Below, one piece after another: positions 1 through 8,017 of a DNA stretch of 42,730 bases (its first letter is position 1; every line of letters begins with the position of its first letter). The DNA comes from Shewanella sp. 10N.286.48.A6 (GTDB taxonomy: Bacteria > Pseudomonadota > Gammaproteobacteria > Enterobacterales > Shewanellaceae): positions 1-42,730 of the forward strand of contig NZ_MCVI01000051.1 of NCBI RefSeq assembly GCF_002873135.1. Reading direction: 5' to 3'. A model generated the notes under the pieces. That model worked only from the letters and a program-made list of their open reading frames with translations. It did not search any database and had not been told where the DNA came from. The position numbers and the translations under genes are program-made.

Positions 1-63
1 GAAGCGACCACTGAATTAGCGCATAACCCATACATTAAATACACCAATTCAAGCATCGTTTAA
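1..63 (+). CDS. C-terminal end of an unidentified protein (partial)
   Basis: Frame 1 is open from the window edge and ends with TAA at 61-63, giving a 20-residue tail that ends YTNSSIV. A Shine-Dalgarno-like TAAGGAGAT overlaps the stop and serves the next small gene, so the two are probably cotranscribed. Too little is visible to name the protein. Confidence 0.5.
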   Translation, partial: EATTELAHNPYIKYTNSSIV

Positions 64-75
64 GGAGATAAAATT

Positions 76-192
76 ATGTTTAACTCTTTATTAAAAGCAC
101 TAGGAATTGCACAGCCGCAACGTAAGAAAGTTAAATTACCTGAAGGCCTTGAGCATCTAGAGGTCATCCCAGCTAAAGCATGGTGGAACTAA
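76..192 (+). CDS. Small protein of unknown function, 38 aa
   Basis: An ATG at 76 follows a good ribosome binding site (AAGGAG at 62-67, 8 bases before the start) and opens a 38-codon frame. It starts MFNSLLKALGIAQ and ends PAKAWWN. The N-terminal half is a short hydrophobic/amphipathic stretch followed by a basic patch (QRKKVK), and the C-terminus carries two tryptophans. It sits 12 bases after the stop of the preceding partial gene and is followed within 30 bases by an intrinsic terminator, so it looks like the last gene of a plus-strand unit. I do not recognise the family. It is called real because of the ribosome binding site, the tight spacing and the terminator, not homology. Confidence 0.55.
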   Translation: MFNSLLKALGIAQPQRKKVKLPEGLEHLEVIPAKAWWN

Positions 193-220
193 GTCTTGTA
201 GTGATATTTTACAGGCAAAG

Positions 221-246
221 AAAAAGGGAGCATTAGCTCCCTTTTT
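221..246 (+). terminator. Bidirectional intrinsic terminator
   Basis: An 11-bp perfect inverted repeat (AAAAAGGGAGC, four-base loop ATTA, GCTCCCTTTTT) gives a GC-rich hairpin with a U tract on both strands. It ends the small plus-strand unit before it and the 66-aa minus-strand gene after it. Confidence 0.85.
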
Positions 247-261
247 AATACGCGGAATTTG

Positions 262-462
262 CTAAAAGTATTGTTGCTGTTCATTACTAACCGCTAGTTT
301 ACGGGTTAATAAATATTTATGACTGTTGAACAATGGGTAAGCCAGAGGGCCCATCAACAAACCGGCAAATGACCATCTTTTTACTGCCATACCTTGAGCA
401 AAAGCACAATTGCCAAGATAAATCGCCGATAAGATTGAAATAATAAACACTAGAAATACCAC
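262..462 (-). CDS. Small membrane protein of unknown function, 66 aa
   Basis: The start codon is GTG at 462, preceded on the minus strand by AGAGG five bases upstream (468-472). Residues 1-22 (MVFLVFIISILSAIYLG...) form one strongly hydrophobic segment that could be a membrane anchor or uncleaved signal; FAQG after it resembles a weak cleavage site. The middle (WSFAGLLMGPLAYPLF) is a second hydrophobic stretch, possibly membrane-associated, and the tail is polar (SNEQQQYF). The gene is monocistronic, running into the terminator at 221-246. I do not recognise a family. The two hydrophobic stretches and the ribosome binding site support a real small membrane protein. Confidence 0.6.
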   Translation of the reverse strand: MVFLVFIISILSAIYLGNCAFAQGMAVKRWSFAGLLMGPLAYPLFNSHKYLLTRKLAVSNEQQQYF

Positions 463-652
463 TGAAACCTCTACAATTCATTCAGTTAACATCATTTCTT
501 AAGCTCGTAGCATTAAGTTTTTGTGTTCAATGCTAGCTTTGGTCGCATTATAACCAAGCCAAATACTCAAAGCTATGGGGATTTTTAATTGAGCCACAGT
601 CAAAACATTCCGCAGTGTACATAAAACAGGCAAATCCCTGCCACTTTAGAAT
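463..652. other. Intergenic region without a recognisable gene
   Basis: AT-rich spacer between the 66-aa gene and the fadJ terminator. It must hold the promoter of the 66-aa minus-strand gene; I see no clear hexamers, repeat or small gene with a ribosome binding site. Confidence 0.5.
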
Positions 653-677
653 GAAAAAGCGGCACCATGTTGCCGCC
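653..677 (-). terminator. Intrinsic terminator of fadIJ
   Basis: Read on the minus strand, GCGGCA-ACATGG-TGCCGC (stem arms 671-676 and 659-664) is followed by CTTTTTCATT. It lies about 37 bases past the fadJ stop, as expected for the end of the fadI-fadJ transcript. Confidence 0.8.
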
Positions 678-713
678 TTGTTAAATGTGTAATCCTTAAA
701 GTCTTAGTTTAGA

Positions 714-2834
714 CTAATAAAAACTCGCTCCCTCATCAGCCATTTTGACTAATCTTTCACAAGGGGCAAATCTTTCGCCATGTAATTGCTGATACTGACG
801 TAATTTTGACACTAGATTATTGATCCCCATGGTATCCATATAACGGAAAGGACCGCCTAAGAATGGCGGAAAACCAATTCCAAAAATAGCACCGATATCA
901 CCGTCTCTTGCATTGGCAATAATGCCTTCATCTAAACAACGAACAGCTTCGTTTAGCATCTGCACAACACAACGCATAGCAATATCGCTTTCACTACCAC
1001 TTAACTGATTATTAATGCCTAGTACTTGATATACACTTTCATCCACTAGCTTAGCTTTGTTTTTCTTGTTGCCGTATTGGTAAAAACCTTTGCCGTTTTT
1101 ACGGCCTTTACGGTCATCTGCAAGTAACTTATCAAATGCACTTGGAGCTTCAAAGCGCTCACCCAGTTCTTTAGTTAAGATCGGCGCGATCTTAGCACCA
1201 ACATCAATACCTACCTCGTCTAGCAAAGTAATAGGTCCTACAGGGAAACCAAACTTAACTAACGCTTTATCTAAAAATTCAATTTTTTGCCCTTCAAGAA
1301 GCACTTGCGCAGCTTCATTCATGTATAAGGCTAAAATACGATTTACATAAAAACCGGCTCCGTCTTGAACAACAATCGGTGTCTTACCTTGCTTACGAGC
1401 AAAGGCCACTGTCGTAGCAATGGTTTCTGGAGAGGTTTTCTTATGCGCAATCACTTCCACTAACGGCATTTTCTCAACTGGCGAGAAATAATGCAGACCA
1501 ATCACATTTTCAGGTCGACTGGCCGCTTCGGCAATTTGGCTGATTGGTAATGAAGATGTGTTAGATGCAAAGATAGTATTTTCATGACATTCACGTTCTA
1601 CATCTTTCACCATTTGATGTTTTAATGCTAAATCTTCAAATACTGCTTCTACTACGATATCAGCATCTTTTACGCCGCTATATTCAGTGGTTGTCGTCAT
1701 TAACGCCATTAGATTATCTCTAACTGCCGGAGTCATATGACGACGCTTAACGCCTTTGGCTAACAACTTATAAGCATAAGCCAACGCATTACTTAAGCCG
1801 GTTTCATTGATATCTTTAACACGAGCAGGAATTTTAGCTTTGGTTGTCGTCACAGAGGCTATTCCGCCACCCATTAAGCCACCACCAATAACCAGTGCCT
1901 TGTTCACTTTGCGAGGTTTTCCCCCTTCTGCACCGGTTTCTTTTTTCATTTCTGTGGTTGCAAGGAATATACTACGAAGCGCTTCTGACTCTGGTGACAT
2001 AATAAGTTCAGCAAAATGACTTGCTTCAACTTCTAAGCCTTTGATCATGCCTTTATTCATACCCTGCTTAACACAATCAATGATTTTAGCAGGAGCTGGA
2101 TAATTACCCTGGGTTTTCTTCATCACTTGTTTAGCGGCTTGATCAAAAATAATGTCACGAGTCGTACTGGTTGATTCAAGCAACTTGTTTAAAGCAGACT
2201 TTTTAACCACTTTAGCAGCAGACTTGCCTTTTTTTGCCATGGCAACTGCAGTCTCAAGCAAAATAGACTCTGGAACAACGTCATCAACCAAGGCTATTTT
2301 CAGTGCTTGTTTCGGACGCAGCTGCTTACCTGTTAGCATCATATCGAGCGCTGTAGTAATACCGACTTTTCTTGGTAAACGTTGGGTTCCCCCGCCACCT
2401 GGTAATAACCCAAGTTGAACTTCAGGCACACCCATAATAGTTTTCTTACTGTCGCTGCACACACGCAAATGACACGCTAGCGCTAGCTCTAATCCACCAC
2501 CTAAGCAGGCACCGTTAATAGCAGCAACAACCGGTATAGTGAGGTTTTCTAATTCATTAAATACCACATGCCCTTGTTGTGATAGTTCTTTGGCAGCAGC
2601 AACACTGGTACAGGCATCTAACATGGTGATGTCAGCGCCAGCAACAAAAGAGTCAGATTTTCCTGAAATAATCACTAAACCTTTAATGCTAGCGTCAGTT
2701 TTTATCTCGGTAAGAATGTCACTAATTTCTGGGCCAAATTCTGCTTTTAAGGTGTTCATGGTTTCACCAGGAACATCCATAGTCAAAACCGCAATACCGT
2801 CTTCACGGCGTAGTAAATTAAATGTCTTTTCCAT
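714..2834 (-). CDS. fadJ: Fatty acid oxidation complex alpha subunit FadJ
   Basis: Multifunctional beta-oxidation enzyme: enoyl-CoA hydratase/isomerase plus L-3-hydroxyacyl-CoA dehydrogenase, cytoplasmic, working with the FadI thiolase. The 706-aa protein has an N-terminal crotonase domain (about 1-190, with GGGLELALACH and PEVQLGLLPGGGGTQR). An NAD-binding 3-hydroxyacyl-CoA dehydrogenase domain follows, from the Rossmann motif VIGGGLMGGGIA near residue 318 through SNTSSLPIS and the signature DGAGFYVNRIL, then the C-terminal helical domain. The length fits FadJ (about 710 aa). FadJ is preferred over FadB because the partner thiolase is the longer FadI type and the order is fadI then fadJ. The start lies 5 bases after the fadI stop, with GGAG inside the fadI end, so translation is probably coupled. 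Transcription ends at the hairpin at 653-677. Confidence 0.95.
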   Translation of the reverse strand: MEKTFNLLRREDGIAVLTMDVPGETMNTLKAEFGPEISDILTEIKTDASIKGLVIISGKSDSFVAGADITMLDACTSVAAAKELSQQGHVVFNELENLTIPVVAAINGACLGGGLELALACHLRVCSDSKKTIMGVPEVQLGLLPGGGGTQRLPRKVGITTALDMMLTGKQLRPKQALKIALVDDVVPESILLETAVAMAKKGKSAAKVVKKSALNKLLESTSTTRDIIFDQAAKQVMKKTQGNYPAPAKIIDCVKQGMNKGMIKGLEVEASHFAELIMSPESEALRSIFLATTEMKKETGAEGGKPRKVNKALVIGGGLMGGGIASVTTTKAKIPARVKDINETGLSNALAYAYKLLAKGVKRRHMTPAVRDNLMALMTTTTEYSGVKDADIVVEAVFEDLALKHQMVKDVERECHENTIFASNTSSLPISQIAEAASRPENVIGLHYFSPVEKMPLVEVIAHKKTSPETIATTVAFARKQGKTPIVVQDGAGFYVNRILALYMNEAAQVLLEGQKIEFLDKALVKFGFPVGPITLLDEVGIDVGAKIAPILTKELGERFEAPSAFDKLLADDRKGRKNGKGFYQYGNKKNKAKLVDESVYQVLGINNQLSGSESDIAMRCVVQMLNEAVRCLDEGIIANARDGDIGAIFGIGFPPFLGGPFRYMDTMGINNLVSKLRQYQQLHGERFAPCERLVKMADEGASFY

Positions 2835-2839
2835 CAGAA

Positions 2840-4150
2840 TTACTCCACTTCTACTATCATTGCAGCGCCAAGACCACCTGCTGCGCAGGCTGTGGCTAAA
2901 CCGGTTCCACCACCACGGCGTTTAAGTTCACGACATACTTGAGTGATCAAACGCGTACCCGTAGCCGCAAATGGATGCCCATAAGCTAATGAACCACCTA
3001 GTACGTTAAATTTACTCATATCGATTTCACCAATCGCACGATTTTGGCCTAACTTTTCTGCAGCAAACTTTTTAGAGCCAAACATTTGCATGTTGGCTAA
3101 GGTTTGCGCTGCAAATGCTTCATGCATTTCAATTAAGGTTAAATCTTCTAACTGCATACCAGCACGCTTTAGTGCTAGCGGCGTAGCATAAGATGGCCCC
3201 ATTAACATATCTTGCCAAACATCAATGGCAGTAAAGGCATAGCTCTTAATGTAACCAATAGGCTGATAACCTAATGCTTTGGCACGGCCTTCACTCATTA
3301 AGATAATTGCTGATGCGCCATCAGTTAGCGGCGTACTGTTGGCTGCGGTAACTGAACCATGTTTGCGATCAAAAGCTGGACGTAATTTAGCGTAAGACTC
3401 TAAAACTGAGTTTTCACGAATGTTGTTATCACGATCAATAAACTGCTTATAAGGAGGCACATGAGCCGTCATCACTTCATCGCGTAAATTACCTGAGTTC
3501 CAAGTTTCTGTTGCCAGAGTATGTGAGCGATGAGCCAGTGCATCTTGATCGGCGCGGCTAATTGAATAGGTCTTAGCCATTTGCTCAGCCGTTTGCCCCA
3601 TTGACAAACCGGTAGAATATTCTGCAACCGCTGGCGGTACCGGCATTAAGTCTTTTAAACCCAAACGACGTGCAATGGCAAATTTTTGTTTAAAGGTACG
3701 GGCCTTATTTAAGTCCACTAGCGCATGAGCCAGCTTTTTTGACACGCCAATCGGTAAAACAGAAGATGAATCTGCGCCGCCAGCAATACCAATTTCAACA
3801 TTACCAGTCATGATTGACTCAGCCACATTCACTGCCGATTGAAAACTTGTCGCACAAGCACGAGTGACACTGTAAGCATCCGTTGATACATCCATGCCAG
3901 TGCCTAATACGATTTCACGAGCAATATTTGGCGCAGCAGGCATTTGCACAACTTGACCATAAACTAATTGCTCAATGGTTTTTGGGTCTAACTCTGAGCG
4001 AGAAAGCAATTCATTAACCACCATTTTGCCCATATCTAAAGCTGAAACGCCATGAAATGCGGTGGCTTGTTTGGCAAAAGGCGTTCGTAAACCCGCTACA
4101 ATTGCAATGCGCTCGCCGCGGGCATTGGTTACTTGTTGTCTATCACTCAT
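2840..4150 (-). CDS. fadI: Acetyl-CoA acyltransferase (3-ketoacyl-CoA thiolase) FadI
   Basis: Catalyses the last beta-oxidation step, splitting 3-ketoacyl-CoA into acetyl-CoA and a shortened acyl-CoA, as beta subunit of the FadIJ complex. The 436-aa length matches FadI rather than the shorter FadA (about 390 aa). The nucleophilic cysteine is in TRACATSF (C99). The C-terminal thiolase signatures are present: [10 protein letters not shown] with the catalytic His, and [10 protein letters not shown] with the second catalytic Cys. It is the first gene of the fadIJ operon. On the minus strand AGAGGG precedes the ATG at 4150. A FadR-type palindrome lies 67 bases upstream of the start, which suggests repression when long-chain acyl-CoA is absent. 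Confidence 0.95.
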   Translation of the reverse strand: MSDRQQVTNARGERIAIVAGLRTPFAKQATAFHGVSALDMGKMVVNELLSRSELDPKTIEQLVYGQVVQMPAAPNIAREIVLGTGMDVSTDAYSVTRACATSFQSAVNVAESIMTGNVEIGIAGGADSSSVLPIGVSKKLAHALVDLNKARTFKQKFAIARRLGLKDLMPVPPAVAEYSTGLSMGQTAEQMAKTYSISRADQDALAHRSHTLATETWNSGNLRDEVMTAHVPPYKQFIDRDNNIRENSVLESYAKLRPAFDRKHGSVTAANSTPLTDGASAIILMSEGRAKALGYQPIGYIKSYAFTAIDVWQDMLMGPSYATPLALKRAGMQLEDLTLIEMHEAFAAQTLANMQMFGSKKFAAEKLGQNRAIGEIDMSKFNVLGGSLAYGHPFAATGTRLITQVCRELKRRGGGTGLATACAAGGLGAAMIVEVE

Positions 4151-4550
4151 TGTTCACCCTCTTTTAATTGTTTAGCCTTTATAGGCTTTTCAGTGAAAAT
4201 CCATTTTGTCAGCGTTATCTGGTCTGACCATAAAAGTGTGATCTGATTCTAACTTTTAATTAGCAAGTTTAAAACACCCGTATGAAAATAACCTGACAAT
4301 TTCCAACAAAATTAACAACCTGATTGTGATTTATATATTAAATACAGAAGGTTAAACTTTAGAGCATTAGCTTTATTAATATATTTAAGTATCGATTAAA
4401 GCTAGCTAACGCACCTTTAGTTGCAGCTAATGAACACCACGAATAAATAAAAATGAAATTCTGTTAATGCTACTAGCCAAAGGCCAATAAAATTCATTAA
4501 CATAGAGTGAATTAGATAACGTTTTTTAGACAATAAATTTGAGTATCATC
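4151..4550. other. Divergent intergenic region fadI / moxR
   Basis: About 400 AT-rich bases between divergent operons. It holds the fadI promoter with its FadR-like operator (4217-4233) and, towards the right, the promoter of the moxR operon. I see no small gene, RNA or strong hairpin in the remainder. Confidence 0.6.
4217..4233. promoter_or_regulatory. Putative FadR operator upstream of fadI
   Basis: ATCTGGTCTGACCATAA contains the perfect 11-bp palindrome TGGTC-T-GACCA, the core of the known gammaproteobacterial FadR operator. Its place 67-83 bases upstream of the fadI start fits control of fadIJ by long-chain acyl-CoA. Confidence 0.75.
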
Positions 4551-5507
4551 ATGCCTTTGAGTCGATTTCATTCTTTACGCGCTTATTTAGATAATGTCAT
4601 TTTGGGACAACCGGTTTTAACTGAAAATATGCTCATCGCACTTATTGCCGATGGTCATTTACTGGTTGAAGGCCCTCCAGGTTTAGCCAAAACCCGTGCA
4701 GTAAAAGCATTATGTGATGGCGTTGAAGGCGACTTTCATCGCATCCAGTTCACGCCTGATTTATTACCAGCGGATTTGACCGGCACCGATATCTATCGCG
4801 CTCAAACGGGTACCTTTGAATTTGAAGCGGGGCCGATTTTCCATAACTTAATCCTTGCCGATGAAATTAACCGCGCTCCAGCGAAGGTACAATCCGCATT
4901 ACTTGAAGCAATGGCTGAAGGACAAGTGACCGTAGGTAAACACAGTTACCCGCTGCCAAAACTCTTTTTAGTGATGGCAACCCAAAACCCACTTGAAAAC
5001 GAAGGGACTTACCCGCTACCTGAAGCGCAATTAGATCGCTTCTTAATGCACTTAAATTTAGATTACCCAAGTGCCGATACCGAGCGTCAGATTTTGCGTC
5101 AGTCTCGTAACGAAGCACTGACTCATCAGTTACCGACCATCGAGCCTGTGGTACAAGCAGATGTATTTTCTGCCCGTGAACAAGCGATGGAACTGTACTT
5201 AGCTGAGCCCCTTGAAAGCTATATCGTAGAAATTATTATGGCCACTCGTCAGCCAGAGCGTTATAGCCCAGAACTAGCCAAGTGGCTTGAATACGGCGTG
5301 AGTCCCCGCGCTTCAATTTCATTAGAGCGCTGCGCGCGAGCCAGAGCCTGGTTACATCAACGCGATTTTGTCTCACCTGAAGATATTCAAGCTGTGGCGC
5401 CTAATGTTTTACGCCACCGTCTACTGTTGAGTTATCAGGCACAGGCAGAAGGGATTAGTGCAGATCACGTCATAAATCATATTTTAAGCCAAGTGGCTGT
5501 ACCTTAA
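4551..5507 (+). CDS. MoxR-family AAA+ ATPase
   Basis: Cytoplasmic AAA+ chaperone-like ATPase of the MoxR family, which typically acts with VWA-domain proteins in metal insertion or envelope stress functions. Visible motifs, numbered from the ATG at 4551, are Walker A GPPGLAKT (41-48), Walker B LILADEIN (about 97-104), the sensor 1 region VMATQNP and the arginine-containing PEAQLDRF. The frame extends upstream to a TTG at 4539. I chose the ATG four codons in because it is the stronger codon and has GAG at a workable distance, but neither start has a strong ribosome binding site. It is first of a six-gene operon (MoxR / DUF58 / DUF4381 / VWA / VWA-TPR / BatD). The next start is 18 bases after this stop. 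Confidence 0.92.
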   Translation: MPLSRFHSLRAYLDNVILGQPVLTENMLIALIADGHLLVEGPPGLAKTRAVKALCDGVEGDFHRIQFTPDLLPADLTGTDIYRAQTGTFEFEAGPIFHNLILADEINRAPAKVQSALLEAMAEGQVTVGKHSYPLPKLFLVMATQNPLENEGTYPLPEAQLDRFLMHLNLDYPSADTERQILRQSRNEALTHQLPTIEPVVQADVFSAREQAMELYLAEPLESYIVEIIMATRQPERYSPELAKWLEYGVSPRASISLERCARARAWLHQRDFVSPEDIQAVAPNVLRHRLLLSYQAQAEGISADHVINHILSQVAVP

Positions 5508-5525
5508 TGTTGAGTTATAGCCACT

Positions 5526-6473
5526 ATGTCAGTAACCGCTATGTCAATTGAAAAAGAGTTGCCGCTATTTAGTAATGGCGTCAACCTTAATGAGCAAGAG
5601 CTAATAAGTTGCCAGAGTATTGCCCGTGCGATGCCTGAGAAACGTAGCCGCGCAAAAGCCAGCCTTGCAGGCCATAGAAGCAGCCTCATAAAAGGGCGTG
5701 GAATGGAATTTGCCGAAGTGCGACATTATCAAAATGGTGATGATGTGCGCACCATAGACTGGCGCGTTACGGCCAGAACTGGCAAGGCCCACACCAAATT
5801 ATTTATTGAAGAACGTGAACGCCCTATTATCTTGCTGGTCGATCTAAGTCATAGCTTATTTTTTGGCTCGAGTTTGCTTTTACAGTCTCTGCAAGCCGCC
5901 CATGTCGCAGCAACACTTGGCTGGAACGCCATTAACCACGGTGACCGTTTGGGGGCATTGATTGCCAGTGAAACCGAACATGTGGAGTTAAAACCCCGCA
6001 GTCGCCGACAAGGTATTTTGCAGCTCACATCAGCATTAATCAAAGTGCATCAAAACCAGTTAAATCACTTTGATGAATTACCCCAAGATCCCCAGCATAT
6101 TTTACGAGCTTGCCAGCGATTGCAACGCATCGCTAAACCCGGCTCACTGGTATGGATAATTACTGATGGCCAGCACTTTAGCCAAGAATGTTTAGCGGCA
6201 CTCACCGAGCTTAAACGCCATTGTGATGTGGGTGCCTTTATTATTACAGACCCATTACGACAAGGCACATTAGCGTTACCAAAGCGATTTTCACTGCCTG
6301 TACGTGATGGTAAGCAACAACTTACCTTAACTCGCCATAGCTACGATGTGTGGTTAAATGAACAGTTAGCTTGTCAACAACAGTTTATTGAATTAATGAA
6401 AATGCTCAAAGTTCAAACCCGCTTTATCGATGCAGGTAAGAGTCTTAGCGATCAATTGGAACTATTACGTTAG
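5526..6473 (+). CDS. DUF58 domain protein (Bat/MoxR operon)
   Basis: Soluble protein of the DUF58 family, a VWA-like fold that regularly accompanies MoxR ATPases. The family core is visible: GRGMEFAEVRHYQNGDDVR followed by TIDWRVTAR near residues 58-85. The VWA-like strand IILLVDLSHSLFF follows, then VWIITDGQHFS. The 315-aa length is normal for the family. A second in-frame ATG lies five codons in (5541), and either could be the true start. The gene ends exactly one base before the next start codon (TAG-ATG at 6471-6476), so translation of the next gene is probably coupled. The biochemical role of DUF58 proteins is not settled; the operon context suggests a partner or substrate of MoxR. Confidence 0.88.
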   Translation: MSVTAMSIEKELPLFSNGVNLNEQELISCQSIARAMPEKRSRAKASLAGHRSSLIKGRGMEFAEVRHYQNGDDVRTIDWRVTARTGKAHTKLFIEERERPIILLVDLSHSLFFGSSLLLQSLQAAHVAATLGWNAINHGDRLGALIASETEHVELKPRSRRQGILQLTSALIKVHQNQLNHFDELPQDPQHILRACQRLQRIAKPGSLVWIITDGQHFSQECLAALTELKRHCDVGAFIITDPLRQGTLALPKRFSLPVRDGKQQLTLTRHSYDVWLNEQLACQQQFIELMKMLKVQTRFIDAGKSLSDQLELLR

Positions 6474-7025
6474 ATGAATGCTCCTCAACTCAATCCCGCA
6501 TTAATGCAAATGGAAGATATCGTGCTGCCGCAGCCAATATCACAATTGCCCATTGCCCCCGGTTATTGGTTAGTGACGATTATCATTATCGCGGCTGGTG
6601 TAATCACTTTCATCAAGCTGCGAAAACGTGCCAAATATCACGCCCCGAGAAAGGCCGCATTAGCGCAACTACAGCAACTTGATATAAATGACAGTCAATA
6701 CCCAAGCCAGATTAATAGCTTACTAAAACGAACTGCCTTGAGTTATTTACCCAGACAGGATTTTGCACAACTTGATGGCGACCAATGGTTCAAATGGCTT
6801 GAGCTAAGGTTACCGCAAGCAGAGCTAGGCCAAATTGGCTTGTTATTAGCCAAGCGTTATCAAGCTTGTGGCTTAAATGCAGCTGAAAAGCAGCAGTTAT
6901 TTAAGTTAGCCAAGTCTTGGTTAACTAAAAAAGCTCGCTTTGCGCCCCTTAATGCCATCAAAAGCAACGCTAACAGCGCAAATACGCAAGCAAATAGTCC
7001 ACAGGAGGCATCATGTTCTCTATAG
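6474..7025 (+). CDS. DUF4381 single-pass membrane protein
   Basis: 183-aa protein with one clear transmembrane segment at about residues 28-48 (YWLVTIIIIAAGVITFIKL) and a basic region just after it (RKRAKYHAPRKAA). This is the standard arrangement of DUF4381 proteins found between DUF58 and the first VWA protein of Bat operons. The C-terminal part is soluble and alpha-helical, with LNSLLKRTALSYLPR-like features, and by the positive-inside rule is probably cytoplasmic. It starts directly at the DUF58 stop and overlaps the next gene by 13 bases, whose ribosome binding site (AGGAGG at 7003-7008) lies inside its end. Function is unknown; it probably helps anchor the MoxR-VWA assembly at the inner membrane. 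Confidence 0.85.
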   Translation: MNAPQLNPALMQMEDIVLPQPISQLPIAPGYWLVTIIIIAAGVITFIKLRKRAKYHAPRKAALAQLQQLDINDSQYPSQINSLLKRTALSYLPRQDFAQLDGDQWFKWLELRLPQAELGQIGLLLAKRYQACGLNAAEKQQLFKLAKSWLTKKARFAPLNAIKSNANSANTQANSPQEASCSL

Positions 7026-8017
7026 CATGGCCGTGGTTATTGCTTTTATTGCCATTACCTTGGCTGTTAAAACCAAAGCGCGTTTCAAAAAATAATGGCG
7101 GTCACCTGCAACTTCCTGGCATCGCTAATGCTGATCAGGTCATATCAAGCCATGCTGACAAACCATCCCGTAAATTGTATTGGTTAATGTGGGCATGTTT
7201 ATTGTGCGCACTTGTCAGGCCCCAATGGTTAGGCGAGCCTATAGAGCTGCCATCTGAAGGGCGCGACTTAATGCTGGCAGTCGATTTATCCGGCAGTATG
7301 CAAATTGAAGACATGGTTGTTGAAGGCAAAACGGTTGATAGATTGACCCTTATTAAACATGTGATTGGCGACTTTATCGAACGCCGTAATGGTGATCGCC
7401 TTGGGTTAATTTTATTTGCCGATCACGCCTATTTACAAGCGCCACTGACCCAAGATAGACGCTCGGTGGCAAAGTTCCTCGCCGATAGTCAAATTGGCCT
7501 AGTGGGCAAACAAACCGCCATTGGTGAATCAATTGCATTGGCGGTGAGACGCTTTGATAACGTTAACGACAGTAACCGAGTGCTCATTTTACTCACCGAT
7601 GGTTCAAATAACGCAGGTAACATAGAACCTGAAGTGGCAGCTCGCATCGCTGCAGAACGCAATGTCACTATTTATACCGTCGGTGTTGGCGCTGAAATAC
7701 TGGAAAGACGCAGTATTTTCGGCACTGAAAAAGTAAACCCGTCAGCAGATCTTGATGAAGCACAATTACAACAGCTTGCAGAAATGACCAATGGTCATTA
7801 CTTTAGAGCCCGTAATAGCGAAGAGCTAGAAGAAATTTATCAAAAAATTGATGAATTAGAGCCAGTCAGTCGCGACCAATTAACCTACCGCCCCCAAAGC
7901 GAGTTATTTTACTGGCCATTGTTGTTAGCGTTATTAATCAGTTTAAGTATTAGTCTACGTAGTCAAATGAATTTACCTAAAAATCTGACTTCAGCCTTTT
8001 ACAAGGAGGATAAATAA
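7013..8017 (+). CDS. batA: VWA-domain inner-membrane protein, BatA type
   Basis: Membrane-anchored von Willebrand factor A protein of 334 aa. A short hydrophobic segment at residues 3-20 and a second at about 56-72 precede the VWA domain. The last membrane segment is near the C-terminus (FYWPLLLALLISLSISL). The MIDAS metal site is intact: DLSGSMQ (DxSxS) near residue 87, with the later Thr and the ILLTDGSNN Asp. This is the BatA arrangement, in which the VWA domain faces the periplasm and may bind a protein partner through a divalent metal. The ATG at 7013 has an ideal AGGAGG five bases upstream. Its stop overlaps the next start by one base (TAATG). The name follows the Bacteroides Bat operon and rests on domain order. 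Confidence 0.85.
   Translation: MFSIAWPWLLLLLPLPWLLKPKRVSKNNGGHLQLPGIANADQVISSHADKPSRKLYWLMWACLLCALVRPQWLGEPIELPSEGRDLMLAVDLSGSMQIEDMVVEGKTVDRLTLIKHVIGDFIERRNGDRLGLILFADHAYLQAPLTQDRRSVAKFLADSQIGLVGKQTAIGESIALAVRRFDNVNDSNRVLILLTDGSNNAGNIEPEVAARIAAERNVTIYTVGVGAEILERRSIFGTEKVNPSADLDEAQLQQLAEMTNGHYFRARNSEELEEIYQKIDELEPVSRDQLTYRPQSELFYWPLLLALLISLSISLRSQMNLPKNLTSAFYKEDK

Noticed and set aside
2539..2925. 128-aa plus-strand frame opposite fadJ/fadI
   Set aside because: It is antisense to strongly conserved coding sequence and spans two genes; no independent signal.
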